From: Chloroflexota bacterium
GTDB taxonomy: Bacteria > Chloroflexota > UBA11872
Assembly (NCBI GenBank): GCA_022820025.1
Contig: JAJEGF010000066.1
Coordinates: 1-51,672, forward strand
DNA length: 51,672 nt
Direction of reading: 5' to 3'
In this document: one piece after another, positions 1 through 8,650 of the stretch
How the letters are laid out: each line of letters starts with the position of its first letter
Numbering within the stretch: the first letter of the stretch is position 1
The notes under the pieces: model-generated
The model's input: only the letters and a program-made list of their open reading frames with translations
What the model was told of the DNA's origin: nothing
Database searches by the model: none
Position numbers and translations under genes: made by a program

Positions 1-464
1 TCGATGACGTATGTTCCCGCCATCTTGTCATGAACACCCTGCCGCTGCTCGTCGAACGTTGCCCAAAAGAACCCCAGGCAAAGTGGAATCTGCACGGTTC
101 GCACCAACGCACGCTCAAGGCCTATTGGACCGCCAGCCTCGTTGACAACACGGAGACCAAAGATGAGCTTTCCTGGCGTTGCACCCCATACCCACCAGAA
201 TGACGCAAAGTAGATTATTGCATAGTATAGGTAATATGGAATGATATAGATTGCGAAGTCTGATTCGAGCAGACTTGAGTGATCAAGGCTGAATGCCAGA
301 CTGGCCAGCATGATGACGAGAAGCAAGACGCAGAGGTCAAGCAGGTTGGCATCGAACCGTGTTCGAAGGCGAGCCAATGGATATCCGCCAAGCGACGGCT
401 GGTTGGTGGTTCCCCCATCGTCCTCAGGGGATCTTGCTGTTGGTTGGTCGGCCTGCGTGGCCAC
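1..464 (-). CDS. RDD family membrane protein (3' end outside window)
   Basis: This is the N-terminal part of an RDD-type integral membrane protein; the reading frame runs off the left edge. The translation shows a hydrophilic N-terminus, a hydrophobic segment after RTRFDANLLDLCVLLLVIML, a second one rich in Tyr/Ile, the family motif GATPGKLIFGLRVV, and the terminal RDD signature QGVHDKMAGTYVI. I chose the GTG at 464 because a GGAGG sits six bases upstream. A TTG at 566 in the same frame would add a Cys-rich CPSCSC stretch resembling a zinc ribbon, but it has no ribosome site. It is a likely paralogue of the larger RDD gene upstream on the same strand. RDD proteins are poorly characterised; some have been linked to ion transport. 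The exact function is unknown. Confidence 0.8.
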   Translation of the reverse strand, partial: MATQADQPTARSPEDDGGTTNQPSLGGYPLARLRTRFDANLLDLCVLLLVIMLASLAFSLDHSSLLESDFAIYIIPYYLYYAIIYFASFWWVWGATPGKLIFGLRVVNEAGGPIGLERALVRTVQIPLCLGFFWATFDEQRQGVHDKMAGTYVI

Positions 465-723
465 TCGTCGCCTCCAACTCAGCGTGCGGGCCGCTACTGC
501 GGGGTGGAAGTATAGCGTTCGCTGGCCGGATGTGCAGCTACAACTGGGGCAGCGGACGTGGGTCAAACCGAACTATCGTGCAAGCTTGGCGGCGTTAGCC
601 GGCGTGGGTTCGTACTGCGCAACCTACGTGAGTGACGGGGAGTGGGGCGGTCCGGTTCGGCAAGGCGCACCCGTACGGTTGCTGTCAGGACTTGGTCGAA
701 ATCGCTCTTCGGATTGCCCGTTG

Positions 724-1938
724 CTACTCCGTTGGCCAATCGCTCCGGCGCCGCCCCTTTCCGGTGGTGCGCGGACGTAACGATTTGCGTCGGTCGCTGA
801 CGCGCCCAGCGCCTGTGTAGGTAACGTAGGTGTCGGCAATCTTGTCATGCCATCCTTGGGAGGTATCATCGAACAAAACTGAGATGAATCCCATGAGTAA
901 TGGTGGGGCCGATACTACGTAACATATGTGTCTTGCAAAGAGCCTCGAAAGACCGGCATTCTGTCCGTCGAATCCGACGACTTGCAGGTGCATGAGTTTC
1001 TTGCCAATGGTGGATCTGAACATCCAGTTGGAAATCACCGGATATACAAGATAACCGAAAGTCAGGGAGACGATCACGGCAATCCTGATAGCGTCTTGCC
1101 TCGCAACATCGTCCCCGGGCAAATCGCCAGGAGTCTGCGGTATCCAAATAGACAGTACAAACAGGGCAGCAATCGAAGTAACAAGTGATGCCAAAACGTC
1201 GAGTCCGAAGGCAATCGCGCGGCGCGTGAAATTGGCAACGGGATAGTCGCCAATGACTGGTAGCTCCGCGCTGCCTTGCTTGGCGTCGTCGACATCTACG
1301 CGTCGCACAGGCAGCGCCGCGTGCCCCGAGTCCTGAGTTGCTAACGACCCAGTTGCAGCTTCGGCTGACTGGTTCACGGCGAAGTCTCGTTTCCTCGGCG
1401 GTCCACCCATGAGATCTTGATACAGGTCTCCGGCCATGTCCCGGGTCTTAGACCTTTTAGGACCCAGGTAAACGACGTACGTCCCGGCAATATGGTCATG
1501 CCAGCCACGTCCAAAACGACTGACGAAAATCCATGCGAAACCAAGGCCGACACAGAGAGTCGATATGCCGTAGCCGAAGAGTCGTCCGATCGACTGCACA
1601 ATGCCAATTCGCCAGCCGTTGCGATCGACGATCTGCAGTTTCAGGATCATCTTGCCCGGGGTAGCGCTGAACGCGGTCCACGCCAGAATGTGATAGAAGA
1701 CCAGGAAAGCGACGGTCAGCAGGCCGGCGGACTCTGGCGGCATCTGGGGGTTGTCGCCTGCGACCGCGCCTACGAAGAGCATCAAGACAATCAGCCCGAC
1801 AATGGCGCCGTCGATTGCCAAGGCGCCCAAGCGACGGCTGCGGCTTGCGATCTCCTGGCCATGGAGTACGTAGACAGTCTTTTCGGGACCGTCGGTCGTG
1901 TCCGGCGTCTCTGGGACGGTCTGCTCAGGCGTAGCCAC
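724..1938 (-). CDS. RDD family protein with two RDD domains
   Basis: This 404-residue membrane protein carries two successive RDD domains. The first (about residues 30-160) begins ASRSRRLGALAIDGAIVG and ends GRGWHDHIAGTYVVY. The second (about 225-375) begins FTRRAIAFGLDVLASLV and ends QGWHDKIADTYVTY. Each has its hydrophobic helices and a GK(M/K) turn (TPGKMILKLQIV and TIGKKLMHLQVVG). A basic tail follows. The duplicated layout suggests an internal gene duplication. The start is a GTG at 1938 without a strong ribosome site. It lies upstream of, and on the same strand as, the single-domain RDD gene at the left edge, so the two may be co-expressed. The substrate cannot be deduced. Confidence 0.85.
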   Translation of the reverse strand: MATPEQTVPETPDTTDGPEKTVYVLHGQEIASRSRRLGALAIDGAIVGLIVLMLFVGAVAGDNPQMPPESAGLLTVAFLVFYHILAWTAFSATPGKMILKLQIVDRNGWRIGIVQSIGRLFGYGISTLCVGLGFAWIFVSRFGRGWHDHIAGTYVVYLGPKRSKTRDMAGDLYQDLMGGPPRKRDFAVNQSAEAATGSLATQDSGHAALPVRRVDVDDAKQGSAELPVIGDYPVANFTRRAIAFGLDVLASLVTSIAALFVLSIWIPQTPGDLPGDDVARQDAIRIAVIVSLTFGYLVYPVISNWMFRSTIGKKLMHLQVVGFDGQNAGLSRLFARHICYVVSAPPLLMGFISVLFDDTSQGWHDKIADTYVTYTGAGRVSDRRKSLRPRTTGKGRRRSDWPTE

Positions 1939-2228
1939 GATATCCAGGTGTTCGGCGTCAGCACGGCGGCTGCCAATCCATCGATTCTACGACCAGGTCA
2001 AGCGTCAATCTTGATCGCTCGGCCCTCCTGGCACCTTGGCTCGCGGGATCCTGTTGGGCCAAGGCGCCAATAGCAGCGAGTTCAGGTCGCAGCAGGATTG
2101 CAGTCGCGGGTCGTCCACTTGAAGCCGAAGCCGCGGTTGTTCACACTGCGGCCACCCCGCACCGCAAAGAGTCCCGCGAACCCGCATCGCGGCGTGAAGA
2201 CGCGGGACCCGAACCGAAGGAGGCCCGC

Positions 2229-3278
2229 ATGGCGTCGATGAAGGGCCCTGCCATCCTGCTGGCGCAGTTTCTGCGCGACGAACCGCCCTACGACAACCTG
2301 GAGAACATCGGTCGCTGGGTCGCCGGCCTTGGCTACAAGGGCGTGCAGATCCCCACGTGGGACCCGCGCGTGATCGACCTGGACAAGGTGGCCGACTCCA
2401 AGTCATACGCCGCCGATTACCTGGGCGGACTGGCCGACCTGGGGCTGGAGGTCACCGAGCTTGCCTCCCACTTGCAAGGCCAGGTGCTGGCCATGCATCC
2501 GGCCTATGCGGATGGCTTTTCCGTCTTCCACCCGCCCGGCCTCTCCGGGTCGGAAGTCACCGAGTGGGCGACGGATCAGCTCGGCAAGTCGATCAAGGCC
2601 TCGGCCAACCTCGGGGTCAGCGCGCTGCCAGTCATGTCCGGCGGCTTCGCCTGGCACATGATCTACCCGTGGCCGCAGCGGCCGCCGGGCGTAGTCGAGA
2701 CGGCCTTTGAGGAACTGGCCCGCCGCTGGCGTCCGATCCTGGACATGGCGAGCGATCATGGGGTGACCATTGCGTACGAGCTTCATCCCGGATCGGATCT
2801 CTACGACGGCGCGACGTTCGAGATGTTCCTGGACGCCACCGACAACCACGATGCCGCCTGCATCAACTACGACCCGAGTCACTTCGTGCTCCAGCAGCTG
2901 GACTACCTGAACTTCATCCGACGGTATGCCGATCGGATTACGGCGTTCCACGTGAAGGACGCCGAGTTTCGACCAGACGGACGGGTTGGCGCGTACGGCG
3001 GGTACCAGGAGTGGGCCGGGCGGGCCGGGCGCTTCCGGTCGCTGGGCGACGGCCAGGTGGACTTCACGCAGGTGTTTACCCTGCTGACCGAGGCCGGCTA
3101 CCGCAGCTGGGCGGTGCTGGAGTGGGAATGCTGCGTCAAGAGCCCCGAGCAAGGCGCGGCCGAGGGCGCGCCGTTCATTGCGCGCCACCTGATCGACGCG
3201 GCCGACGTGGCCTTTGACGACTTTGCCGGCGGCGACATGGACGCCGACGCCAACCGCCGACTGCTGGGCCTGGACTAG
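2229..3278 (+). CDS. Sugar phosphate isomerase/epimerase (xylose isomerase-like TIM barrel)
   Basis: This 349-residue cytosolic protein belongs to the AP-endonuclease-2/xylose isomerase-like TIM-barrel superfamily, which uses a divalent metal held by Glu, Asp and His side chains to isomerise or epimerise sugars. Visible signatures are IAYELHPGSDLYDG (metal Glu on a mid-barrel strand), INYDPSHFVLQQLD (Asp and His), ITAFHVKDAEF (His) and AVLEWE near the C-terminus (final Glu). The ATG at 2229 follows AAGGAGG at good spacing. It is followed 31 bases later by a Gfo/Idh/MocA dehydrogenase on the same strand. That pairing is common in inositol, keto-sugar and sugar-acid pathways, where one enzyme oxidises and the other isomerises or cleaves the product. 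The substrate is not known. Confidence 0.88.
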   Translation: MASMKGPAILLAQFLRDEPPYDNLENIGRWVAGLGYKGVQIPTWDPRVIDLDKVADSKSYAADYLGGLADLGLEVTELASHLQGQVLAMHPAYADGFSVFHPPGLSGSEVTEWATDQLGKSIKASANLGVSALPVMSGGFAWHMIYPWPQRPPGVVETAFEELARRWRPILDMASDHGVTIAYELHPGSDLYDGATFEMFLDATDNHDAACINYDPSHFVLQQLDYLNFIRRYADRITAFHVKDAEFRPDGRVGAYGGYQEWAGRAGRFRSLGDGQVDFTQVFTLLTEAGYRSWAVLEWECCVKSPEQGAAEGAPFIARHLIDAADVAFDDFAGGDMDADANRRLLGLD

Positions 3279-3309
3279 CCGCCAGGGATCGCCCGAAAGG
3301 ACTCCGCTA

Positions 3310-4470
3310 ATGGACTCGTGGAACCGCAAGCTGCGAATGGGCATGGTCGGCGGCGGCCCGGGCTCCTTCATCGGCCCGGTGCATCGGATGGTCGTGGCCA
3401 TGGAACAGCAGGCCGAAATGGTCGCTGGCGTGTTTTCGCGCGACGCGGACCTCAACCGGGAAACGGGCGCCGAGCTTTACCTTGACCCGGGCCGGGTCTA
3501 CGACTCGTACACCGAAATGGCCGCCGCCGAAGCGGCGCTGCCGTCCGACGAGCGTATCGACTTCGTCAGCATCGTCACGCCCAACGTTTCCCATTTCGAG
3601 ATCTGCCGCACGTTCCTGGAAGCCGGGATTCACGTCGTCTGCGACAAGCCGATGACCTACACGCTGGAGCAGTCCGAGCAACTCGTAGACATTGTCGAGG
3701 AGTCCGGCCTGGTCTTTGCCCTCACCCACAACTACACCGGCCATCCCATGGTCCGGCAGGCACGCGCGCTGTTCCGTTCGGGACAGATGGGGCGGGTGCG
3801 CAAGGTCATCGTGGAGTACCTGCAGGACTTCCTGGCCACTCCGCACGAAAAGCTGGGCATGCGCCAGGCCGAGTGGCGGCTGGACCCGGCCCGCTCCGGC
3901 ATCGGCGCCACCATTGGCGACATCGGCACCCACGCGTTCAACCTGCTGGAGTACGTCACCGGCGAGCGCGTGAGCGAAATGTGCGTGGACCTGAGCACAT
4001 TTCTGCCCGACCGGACGCTGGACGAAGACGTGAATGCCCTGCTGCGGCTGGAAGGCGGCGGCAAGGGCCTGTTGACGGCCAGCCAGATCGCCACCGGCGA
4101 GGAAAACGGCATCACCCTGCGCGTCTACGCCGAACACGGCGCGATTCGCTGGGGGCAGGAGAACCCGAACTACCTGGACGTCTGGCGACTGGGCGAACCG
4201 CGCCAGACCTTCAGCCGCGCCCAGGGCTACCTGGACGCGCACGCCTCCGCCGCCGGACGCATCCCGCCCGGCCACCCCGAGGGATACCTGGAAGCCTTTG
4301 CCCAAATCTACGTTGGCGCCCTCACCGCCATCCGCCGCCACCTCGACGGCGACCCGATGCCGACGGAGGAGTACGACTTCCCCACGGCGCACGACGGGCT
4401 GCGCGGGATGCAGTTCATTTATCGCGCGGTGGAGTCGTCCGAGGGCGGTGCAAGATGGGTGTCGCTGTAA
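3310..4470 (+). CDS. Gfo/Idh/MocA family oxidoreductase
   Basis: This is a 386-residue NAD(P)-dependent dehydrogenase of the glucose-fructose oxidoreductase/inositol dehydrogenase family. The N-terminal Rossmann fold opens with LRMGMVGGGPGSFIGPVHR (dinucleotide-binding glycines). It is followed by IVTPNVSHFEIC and by the EKP-like motif CDKPMTYTLEQSEQL, whose Lys is normally catalytic. The C-terminal sheet domain contains GATIGDIGTHAFNLLEYVTG, with the conserved Asp and His of the active site. The start is the ATG at 3310 after GAAAGGA; an open frame extends upstream but has no support. It sits directly behind the TIM-barrel isomerase and probably shares its transcript. The substrate is unknown. 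Confidence 0.9.
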   Translation: MDSWNRKLRMGMVGGGPGSFIGPVHRMVVAMEQQAEMVAGVFSRDADLNRETGAELYLDPGRVYDSYTEMAAAEAALPSDERIDFVSIVTPNVSHFEICRTFLEAGIHVVCDKPMTYTLEQSEQLVDIVEESGLVFALTHNYTGHPMVRQARALFRSGQMGRVRKVIVEYLQDFLATPHEKLGMRQAEWRLDPARSGIGATIGDIGTHAFNLLEYVTGERVSEMCVDLSTFLPDRTLDEDVNALLRLEGGGKGLLTASQIATGEENGITLRVYAEHGAIRWGQENPNYLDVWRLGEPRQTFSRAQGYLDAHASAAGRIPPGHPEGYLEAFAQIYVGALTAIRRHLDGDPMPTEEYDFPTAHDGLRGMQFIYRAVESSEGGARWVSL

Positions 4471-4497
4471 TGGCTTGGCGCGTACGGAGTCTCTTGA

Positions 4498-5508
4498 GTG
4501 GCTGCGACTGATCTTGCTCGGTTGGAGCCTGTCGATCTGCGACAGGTCTGGCAAAGCGAGCCTGAGGACTTCACGCCGTGGCTGGCCGAGCCAGACAACA
4601 TCACTCTTCTTGGCGAGACGCTTGGACTTGAGCTTGACGTGGAGTCGACGGAGTCGGGTGTTGGTCCGTACCGCGCCGACATCGTCTGCCGAGATACAGC
4701 CGAAGGCACCTCTGAGGGCTCCCTCGTACTCATCGAGAATCAGCTTGAACGGACGGACCACAATCACTTGGGCCAGTTGCTGACGTACGCAGCGGGGCTC
4801 GACGCGGTAACTGTGGTCTGGATTGCGGCGCCATTCACCGACGAGCACCGTACGGCTCTCGACTGGCTAAACCTGAAGACAGATCAAAGTGTCAACTTTT
4901 TTGGGTTGGAGATTGAGCTCTGGCGAATTGGCGATTCTCCGATCGCGCCGAAGTTCAATGTCGTCGCGCAGCCGAATGACTGGACAAAGACGCTACGAGT
5001 CGCCACGGGCCAAGGCCGTGAGATCTCTGAGACACAGCGCCAACAGCTTGAATTCTGGATTGAGTTCGACGAGTTTGTGAAGTCGCGTGGGGACGGCATT
5101 CGATGTCAGAACCCAGGAGCTCGACATTGGCTGTACAGTTCGCTTGGCAGAACTTGGATGACGTTCGCATGCGTTATCTCAACGTCCCCACCATTTTTGC
5201 GAGTCGAATTGGCCCTTGACGGCAATGATGCGAAGGCTTGGTTCTCACTGCTTGAGAATGAAAGTGAAGCAATTGAAAGAGAATTCGGTGAAGAGTTGAT
5301 CTGGCATAGTCCTCCAGACATTAAGGGTGCCCGAGTCCAAACCAAGAACGAACTCGACTTTCGCAACCACTCTCAGCGCGAGGAAGCCAAGGAGTGGATC
5401 TATGAGCGCCTGAGGAGATTCCACGAAGTGCTGAAACCTCGCGCACTTGCGCTGAACGCCGCCGATGCAACGCTTGAAATGGATGATGCAGGTGACTCCA
5501 ACAGCTAG
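4498..5508 (+). CDS. DUF4268-type, PD-(D/E)XK nuclease-like protein
   Basis: This 336-residue protein resembles the DUF4268 family. Near the N-terminus it shows YRADIVCRD (Asp61) then LVLIENQLERTDHNHLGQLL (Glu80, Gln82), which fits a nuclease-fold D...ExQ core. The C-terminal half, with RVELALDGNDAKAWFSLLE and a later RRFHEVLKP, matches the DUF4268 region, including NELDFRNHSQREEAKEWIYE-like helices. The GTG start at 4498 has a GGAG upstream. The DNA is clearly poorer in G+C at third positions than the flanking sugar genes, and no methylase or partner lies beside it, so it looks acquired. Proteins of this family often sit near restriction or defence genes; a nuclease role here is inference. 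Confidence 0.7.
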   Translation: MAATDLARLEPVDLRQVWQSEPEDFTPWLAEPDNITLLGETLGLELDVESTESGVGPYRADIVCRDTAEGTSEGSLVLIENQLERTDHNHLGQLLTYAAGLDAVTVVWIAAPFTDEHRTALDWLNLKTDQSVNFFGLEIELWRIGDSPIAPKFNVVAQPNDWTKTLRVATGQGREISETQRQQLEFWIEFDEFVKSRGDGIRCQNPGARHWLYSSLGRTWMTFACVISTSPPFLRVELALDGNDAKAWFSLLENESEAIEREFGEELIWHSPPDIKGARVQTKNELDFRNHSQREEAKEWIYERLRRFHEVLKPRALALNAADATLEMDDAGDSNS

Positions 5509-5591
5509 CTTCTCCGAGTGCTGGCGTGATGGAGATTCTTTTGCTCGCTATCTGAACGACTGACAGTTGGGCGCTGGCTACGAACGGCTCC

Positions 5592-6815
5592 TCATAGATT
5601 CGTCAGGATGTCTCCTTCGATCCGCTGAAACCTCTCGGCAGCCACTGCCTCGTTCAGTTCGATCCCCAGTCCCGGGCGTTCGGGCACGTCTACATAGCCG
5701 TTGACCGGCAGCACGGGATCAATGAGCAGGTCATCCATCAACCTGTTGTTGATCATCTGGAATTCCAGCGTGTAGCGGTTGGGGATGGCGGCGACGAAGT
5801 GGGCGGTGGCGGCGAAGGAGATTCCGGTGGTCCAGCTGTGGGGGATGCAGAGCTTGCCGCGCGCTTCCAGCCAGCGGGCGAAGCGGCGGGCCTGGTCCAG
5901 GCCGACCCAGGTGACGTCGAGGTTGACGATGTCCAGCGCGTCGCTGTCGATCAGGCGGCGCACGACGCGGGGATCGAAGGTCGTCTCGCCGCCTGAGATC
6001 GGGACGCCGGATTCTTCCCGTAGCCGCCGGTAGACGGTGACGCTGTCGGCGTCGGTGGCTTCGGCGGTGATGCCGCGGTAGGAGGCGTCGTCTTCCGCGC
6101 GCATGATCGGGTCTTCGAACCAGCGGAAGTCCAGCTCGCGGAGCCCGCGGGCCAGTTCCAGCACTTCGTCCGCCTCGTCGGGGCTGAAGCGCATATTCGC
6201 GTCGAGCATCAATTCGAAACCGGGACCGACGGCGTGGCGCAGGCGGCCCAGCAGGTCCAGGAAGCGGGCCGGCGTGACGTGGGAACGGGCCCAGGAGGTT
6301 CCAATGCGCAGCTTCATGGCCGTGAAGCCGTTGGCCTGGTGCTCGAGCGCCTCCTCGATCAGCTGCTCGGGCCGGTCGAACCAGGCCCAGCCCACCCCGC
6401 CGCTGGCATAGCAGCGCAGGCGAGGTTGAGCCAGGCCCTCCGTGTCCAACAGCCGGAAGACCGGCGTATCCGTGGCCTTGCCCACGATGTCCCAGCAGGC
6501 CACGTTGGCGGCGGCCAGGGCGAGGTTGGTGTCGAGGTCGGGTCCAAACACCGTCAGCTTGTCGGCGTCGAAGGGGCTGCGGCCCACCAGCCGCGGCCGC
6601 ACGACGTCGCGTACCGCGCGAATCCGGGTGTCGATGTCGGACCAGGGCATGATCTCGCCCAGGCCGGTGATGCCCTCGTCGGTATGCACGCGCAACACGA
6701 TGGCGTTGAAGTGCATGGCCAGCGGCTCGCGCTCTCCGCGCCCGCCGGCGTACCAGCGGTCGGCCTCGGGGAAGGCGTAGCTGCAGACGAAGGTCTCGAT
6801 GTCGGTGATGCGCAT
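5592..6815 (-). CDS. Enolase superfamily (mandelate racemase/sugar-acid dehydratase type) enzyme
   Basis: This 407-residue enzyme belongs to the mandelate racemase/muconate lactonising group, which removes a proton alpha to a carboxylate and often dehydrates acid sugars. Predicted residues are: Lys168 in the KxR motif (MKLRIGTSW), metal ligands Asp205 (LMLDANMRF), Glu234 (WFEDP) and Glu277 (SGGETTFDP), and the Asp300-His326 dyad (NLDVTWVGL, IPHSWTTGI). The spacing from Glu234 to Glu277 is 43 residues, longer than the usual 25-28, because of an insert after RAEDDASYRG. The ATG at 6815 (MRITDIETF) is typical of the family; the open frame upstream overlaps the previous gene. An RraA family gene ends 16 bases upstream, so the two look like an operon. 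The substrate is unassigned. Confidence 0.88.
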   Translation of the reverse strand: MRITDIETFVCSYAFPEADRWYAGGRGEREPLAMHFNAIVLRVHTDEGITGLGEIMPWSDIDTRIRAVRDVVRPRLVGRSPFDADKLTVFGPDLDTNLALAAANVACWDIVGKATDTPVFRLLDTEGLAQPRLRCYASGGVGWAWFDRPEQLIEEALEHQANGFTAMKLRIGTSWARSHVTPARFLDLLGRLRHAVGPGFELMLDANMRFSPDEADEVLELARGLRELDFRWFEDPIMRAEDDASYRGITAEATDADSVTVYRRLREESGVPISGGETTFDPRVVRRLIDSDALDIVNLDVTWVGLDQARRFARWLEARGKLCIPHSWTTGISFAATAHFVAAIPNRYTLEFQMINNRLMDDLLIDPVLPVNGYVDVPERPGLGIELNEAVAAERFQRIEGDILTNL

Positions 6816-6831
6816 GTCAGTCGGCGCCTTC

Positions 6832-7620
6832 CTAGAGTCGAAACTCGCGTCCGAGCGGGTCGCGGCCTTGTGCTTGCAGCCACTCCTCGAACTCGGCCAG
6901 GACCTCGGCGTTTGGCGGATAGTGGGTGTGCAGGCTGCCGCGGCCGGCGCTGATCTCTTCGCGGATCCAGACTTCCAATTCCTCGTGCGTGGAGGCTTCC
7001 GCGATGACCTCGTCAACGGCGTGCGGCGGAATCACGACCACGCCGTCGCCGTCGCCCAGGACGATGTCGCCGGGCATGACGGCGACCTCGGCAATCTGCA
7101 CCGGCTCCTGGCTGCCCACGGACATCAGGCGGCGGTCGATGCCCTGCCCGTGCACCCCGCGCGCATAGAGCGGCAGGCCGACTTCTCGTATGGCCGTGAT
7201 GTCGCGGCAGACCCCATCGATCACGATGCCGAGTCCCCCGCGCGCCTGGACGCGCCGGGTGAAGATGTCGCCCACGACGGCGGCTTCCAGGCAGCCGCGC
7301 GCGTCGATGACCATGATTTCGCCGGGTTCGATCGATTCCAGGGCGCTGCGGTGGGGTGAGCTCTTCAGGTCGGCGTACTGGGCCTTCACCAGGTCTTCGC
7401 GCTTCTGGATGAACCGCAGCGTGCGCGCGCGCCCCACCATGCGGCCGGCCTCGGGTGGGGCCAACGGGTTAATGCCCGTCGCGTAGGTGAAGTCGAAGCC
7501 GAGCTTGCCGAGCGCCGCCGTGACGGTGGGCGTCGCCAATTCAGCCAGGGCGTCCAGGGCGGCCTGGTCAACGGATACATCGTTCGAGGGCGCGAGGTCG
7601 GCCATGCGCATGGGTTCCAT
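6832..7620 (-). CDS. RraA family protein (HMG/oxaloacetate-type aldolase or decarboxylase-like)
   Basis: This protein of about 262 residues has the RraA/HMG-aldolase fold. Family signatures are [51 protein letters not shown] (the Arg-Asp pair binds substrate and metal in aldolase members) and [18 protein letters not shown]. True RraA, the RNase E inhibitor, lacks enzyme activity, but members next to sugar-acid dehydratases are usually 4-carboxy-2-oxoacid aldolases or oxaloacetate decarboxylases. Three in-frame ATGs (7620, 7611, 7605) compete; none has a strong ribosome site, and I took the first. Its position just upstream of the enolase-superfamily gene suggests it cleaves or decarboxylates that enzyme's 2-keto acid product. 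Confidence 0.85.
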   Translation of the reverse strand: MEPMRMADLAPSNDVSVDQAALDALAELATPTVTAALGKLGFDFTYATGINPLAPPEAGRMVGRARTLRFIQKREDLVKAQYADLKSSPHRSALESIEPGEIMVIDARGCLEAAVVGDIFTRRVQARGGLGIVIDGVCRDITAIREVGLPLYARGVHGQGIDRRLMSVGSQEPVQIAEVAVMPGDIVLGDGDGVVVIPPHAVDEVIAEASTHEELEVWIREEISAGRGSLHTHYPPNAEVLAEFEEWLQAQGRDPLGREFRL

Positions 7621-7750
7621 TGCGTGTGCAGTCCCGATTGTGCGCGTTCGGCGCTCGTCGCGCACGACGGCAGGGTCACGCGCGTTCGGTGCCTGGCGCG
7701 TAGGATGCGAACTGTACGGCGGCCATTCGAACTCCCCAGGAGCGCGCCTC

Positions 7751-8533
7751 ATGGCTGATTCCATCCGCGTCACAGTCTGGAACGAATTCCGACACGAACA
7801 GCGCAACCCCAAAATTGCGGCGATCTACCCGGATGGCATTCACGGCGCGATCGCCGGGCCCCTAGCCACGCACGACGACCTGGAGGTCCGCACCGCCACG
7901 CTGGACGAGCCGGAACACGGGCTCACGGACGAGGTGCTGGCGGCCACCGACGTGCTGACCTGGTGGGGTCACACGGCCCACGGCGAGGTGGACGACGCCA
8001 TCGTCGAGCGCATTCGCACGCGGGTCTGGGAAGGCATGGGGTTGGTGGTCCTGCACTCCGGCCACCTCTCCAAGATCTTCTCGTCCCTCATGGGCACCAG
8101 TTGCTGGCTGAAGTGGCGCGAGGCCGACGAGCGGGAGCGCATCTGGGTAGTCGATCCGTCCCACCCGATCGCGGCCGGTCTGGGCGAGTACTTCGAGATC
8201 CCGCAGTGCGAGATGTACGGCGAGCACTTCGACATTCCGCCGCCCGACGAGCTCGTCTTCATCAGTTGGTTCCAGGGCGGCGAGGTCTTCCGCAGCGGCT
8301 GCACCTTCCGGCGCGGCAACGGCAAGATCTTCTACTTCCGGCCCGGCCACGAAACCCTGCCCATCTACCACCAGGCCGAAGTCCAGCACGTCATCGCCAA
8401 CGCCGTGCGCTGGTGCGCGCAGCCGCGCGGGGTCTATCACGGCTATGGCAACTACATGCCGCGTGAGCAACTGGCCGGCTATGCGGGCCCGGACTTCAGC
8501 GGACATCCCGACGACGCGGCCGCCAAGGGCTAG
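7751..8533 (+). CDS. ThuA-like (trehalose utilisation) domain protein
   Basis: This 260-residue cytosolic protein has the ThuA fold, related to class I glutamine amidotransferases. Visible features are [59 protein letters not shown] and a C-terminal [17 protein letters not shown]. The ATG at 7751 follows AGGAG. ThuA acts with the dehydrogenase ThuB on disaccharides in rhizobia, and related proteins process 3-keto-glycosides. The gene is divergent from the RraA-enolase pair, with about 130 bases between their starts that presumably hold both promoters, and it lies in the same sugar-related neighbourhood. A keto-sugar role is inference. Confidence 0.85.
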   Translation: MADSIRVTVWNEFRHEQRNPKIAAIYPDGIHGAIAGPLATHDDLEVRTATLDEPEHGLTDEVLAATDVLTWWGHTAHGEVDDAIVERIRTRVWEGMGLVVLHSGHLSKIFSSLMGTSCWLKWREADERERIWVVDPSHPIAAGLGEYFEIPQCEMYGEHFDIPPPDELVFISWFQGGEVFRSGCTFRRGNGKIFYFRPGHETLPIYHQAEVQHVIANAVRWCAQPRGVYHGYGNYMPREQLAGYAGPDFSGHPDDAAAKG

Positions 8534-8650
8534 CTGCACCGAGGCAGGGCTTCGCGCCGCCGCTGGACCGTGCGTTGGTTAGCGACCCGAGGCGCGCCCC
8601 TGCGCTGTAGACGTAGGATGCGGGGTGGCTGACGCGGGGAGGTCAATCCG

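Noticed and set aside
2403..3455. 350-residue minus-strand open frame
   Set aside because: It is antisense to the TIM-barrel isomerase, and its composition is that of a shadow frame.
3307..4848. 513-residue open frame on the minus strand
   Set aside because: It lies opposite the Gfo/Idh/MocA gene, has no family motif or ribosome site and spans into the next gene; it is an artefact of high GC.
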